19,360 bases of DNA from Gymnopus androsaceus JB14 (Eukaryota; Basidiomycota; Agaricomycetes; Agaricales; Omphalotaceae). Under the pieces are notes generated by a model that was given only the letters and a program-made list of their open reading frames with translations, ran no database searches and had not been told where the DNA came from. Position 1 is the stretch's first letter; each line of letters starts with the position of its first letter. The stretch lies in the NCBI GenBank assembly GCA_009733575.1, contig ML770111.1, forward strand, positions 1 through 19,360. Reading direction: 5' to 3'. Below, in pieces: positions 18,615 to 19,360 of this stretch. The translations under genes were made by a program, and so were the position numbers.

Positions 18615-19253
18615 TTAATTATAGCCACCACGGCCGTCTATAAAATGATCAGCTTTGTTCAAATGTTCAAATCCTTCTTCTATCACTTACCTGCTGCGTC
18701 CTCAGCTCGAACGCGATTATAGCCACCACGACCATCTTTTAGAAGGTTAGTCTAGTCTCAATATTGAAATCCCCTCAGCGCTGACCTGCTATTTCCTTGG
18801 CACGGACGCGATTATAGCCACCACGGCCATCTATAAAATAGTCAGCCTTGTTCGAACATTATCCTTCTCTATCACTTACCTGCTGCGTTCTCAGCTCGAA
18901 CGCGATTGTACGCACCACGTCCGTCTGCTATATCGTCAGCACGAACACGGTTGTAGCCACCACGACCATCTGTAAAATGGCCCTCAGCCTTGCTCCAACC
19001 TCGGCACTTATTCTCACCAACCTGCTACATCGTCAGCACGAACGCGATTGTAGCCGCCACGTCCGTCTGCTACATCGTCAGCTCGAGCACGGTTGTAGCC
19101 ACCACGGCCATCTATAAAAATGGTCAACCCTTTTTCGAACTTCCTATGTCAGAGGCCCTCACCAGTTATGTCTTCAGCGCGAATACTGAGACCATGGACA
19201 GTGGTTATAAGCCACAGCAGAGGGATGATTTGAACTATGGAGATGAGTCGCAT
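18615..19253 (-). CDS. Secreted repeat-peptide precursor, seven DGRGGYN cores, six exons
   Basis: Minus-strand exons: 19253-19163, 19111-19022, 18969-18880, 18830-18786, 18735-18691 and 18637-18615. Introns are 49-53 bp, all GT..AG and all phase 1. The spliced frame is 384 bases and encodes 127 residues. Exon 1 starts at an ATG in good context (AAGATGCG) and encodes a signal peptide (MRLISIVQIIPLLWLITTVHG), then LSIRAEDIT. The rest is repeats of 15 residues: core DGRGGYN (once DGRGAYN), spacer RVRA[DEK][DEN]xA. The seventh core is followed directly by TAA. Cores are almost invariant while spacers vary, the pattern of alpha-factor or Kex2-processed repeat precursors. There is no KR/RR, but every core is preceded by [VIA]-R-A, so cleavage after that Arg (or R-x-R) is inferred. 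No cysteines occur. A TATATT-like sequence lies about 35 bases upstream (plus-strand 19286-19295). Function is unknown: signalling peptide, RiPP precursor and structural secreted protein all remain possible. Confidence 0.85.
18637..19111 (-). repeat. Tandem exon-intron units encoding the peptide repeats
   Basis: Six complete 45-bp repeats occupy four exons: two double exons of 90 bp, then two of 45 bp. Each exon opens with AT after the acceptor and closes with GCAG before the donor. The introns at 18831-18879 and 18638-18690 are clearly duplicates: both begin GTAAGTGATAGA and share GAACAA[GA]GCTGA and ATTTTATAG. The intron at 19112-19162 shares GTTCGAA and the ATTTTTATAG end. Hence exon plus intron was copied together, and the double exons reflect intron loss or in-exon duplication. 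Confidence 0.85.
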
Positions 19254-19360
19254 CTTGACTTTAGTGAGTGTTGGAATATCAAAGGTAAATATATTCTATC
19301 GAACTATACATGGAACGCTTTCTCGTAGTCTCCACTTGTTTGTATCACCATCCCATGCAC
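19254..19360 (-). promoter_or_regulatory. Upstream flank of the repeat-peptide gene, to window edge
   Basis: The minus strand above the start codon contains AATATATTTA (plus-strand 19286-19295) about 33-42 bases from the ATG, a possible TATA-like element, and a CAACACTCACTAAAGTCAAG leader. Only about 107 bases are available, so regulation and neighbouring genes cannot be judged. Confidence 0.3.

Noticed and set aside
18601..19120. Regularly spaced repeats resembling a CRISPR array
   Set aside because: The 45-bp units are in-frame exons with splice sites, and the spacers between them are introns, two of which are clear copies of each other; the genome is eukaryotic.
18848..19328. Plus-strand open frames with repeated Cys/Val/His-rich peptides
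   Set aside because: They are antisense shadows of the minus-strand repeat-peptide exons and run through its introns without a signal or start context.

Overview
The window looks like chromosomal DNA of a basidiomycete fungus, probably an agaricomycete. The two well-preserved genes are split by very short introns (53-65 bases, GT..AG, with CTAAC/CTGAC-like branch sites). A tRNA gene sits alone, and the middle of the window is full of degenerate DNA transposons and foldback elements of the kind common in mushroom genomes.

Layout. 1-6.2 kb is ordinary genic DNA: a tRNA-Ser(AGA) gene on the minus strand, a five-exon family-61 glycosyltransferase gene (1752-3547) and a five-exon HDAC8/Hos1-type histone deacetylase gene (4612-6162). 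Both can be reconstructed exon by exon into uninterrupted proteins of 526 and 438 residues. 6.2-18.4 kb is a repeat-rich graveyard. It holds a 492-bp foldback element, a hAT-type MITE with a perfect 8-bp target duplication, scraps of KDZ-like transposase C-termini on both strands, a TA-flanked MITE, a second hAT-type MITE with a perfect 8-bp duplication, a 2.4-kb formerly autonomous hAT transposon with a broken transposase, a GH16-like glucanase remnant, 10-bp-period repeats with a large hairpin, a cluster of TGTTTA motifs and a 565-bp foldback. Two MITEs lie in or beside a decayed minus-strand coding remnant.

18.5-19.3 kb holds the most interesting item: an apparently intact six-exon minus-strand gene (18615-19253) for a 127-residue secreted precursor. 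After a signal peptide it carries seven copies of the heptapeptide DGRGGYN, separated by eight-residue spacers of the type RVRA[DEK][DEN]xA. The last copy ends exactly at the stop codon. The repeats are encoded by symmetric phase-1 exons of 45 or 90 bp, and at least some introns were duplicated along with the exons. The architecture resembles repeat peptide precursors such as yeast alpha-factor or fungal Kex2-processed repeat/RiPP precursors, but the usual KR/RR sites are absent. I do not recognise the family.

The transposase-bearing hAT element and the two hAT-type MITEs share TAGTGT termini and may have formed a mobilising system. The glycosyltransferase, deacetylase, tRNA and peptide gene show no evident functional link. 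Any modifying enzymes for the peptide would lie beyond the right edge.
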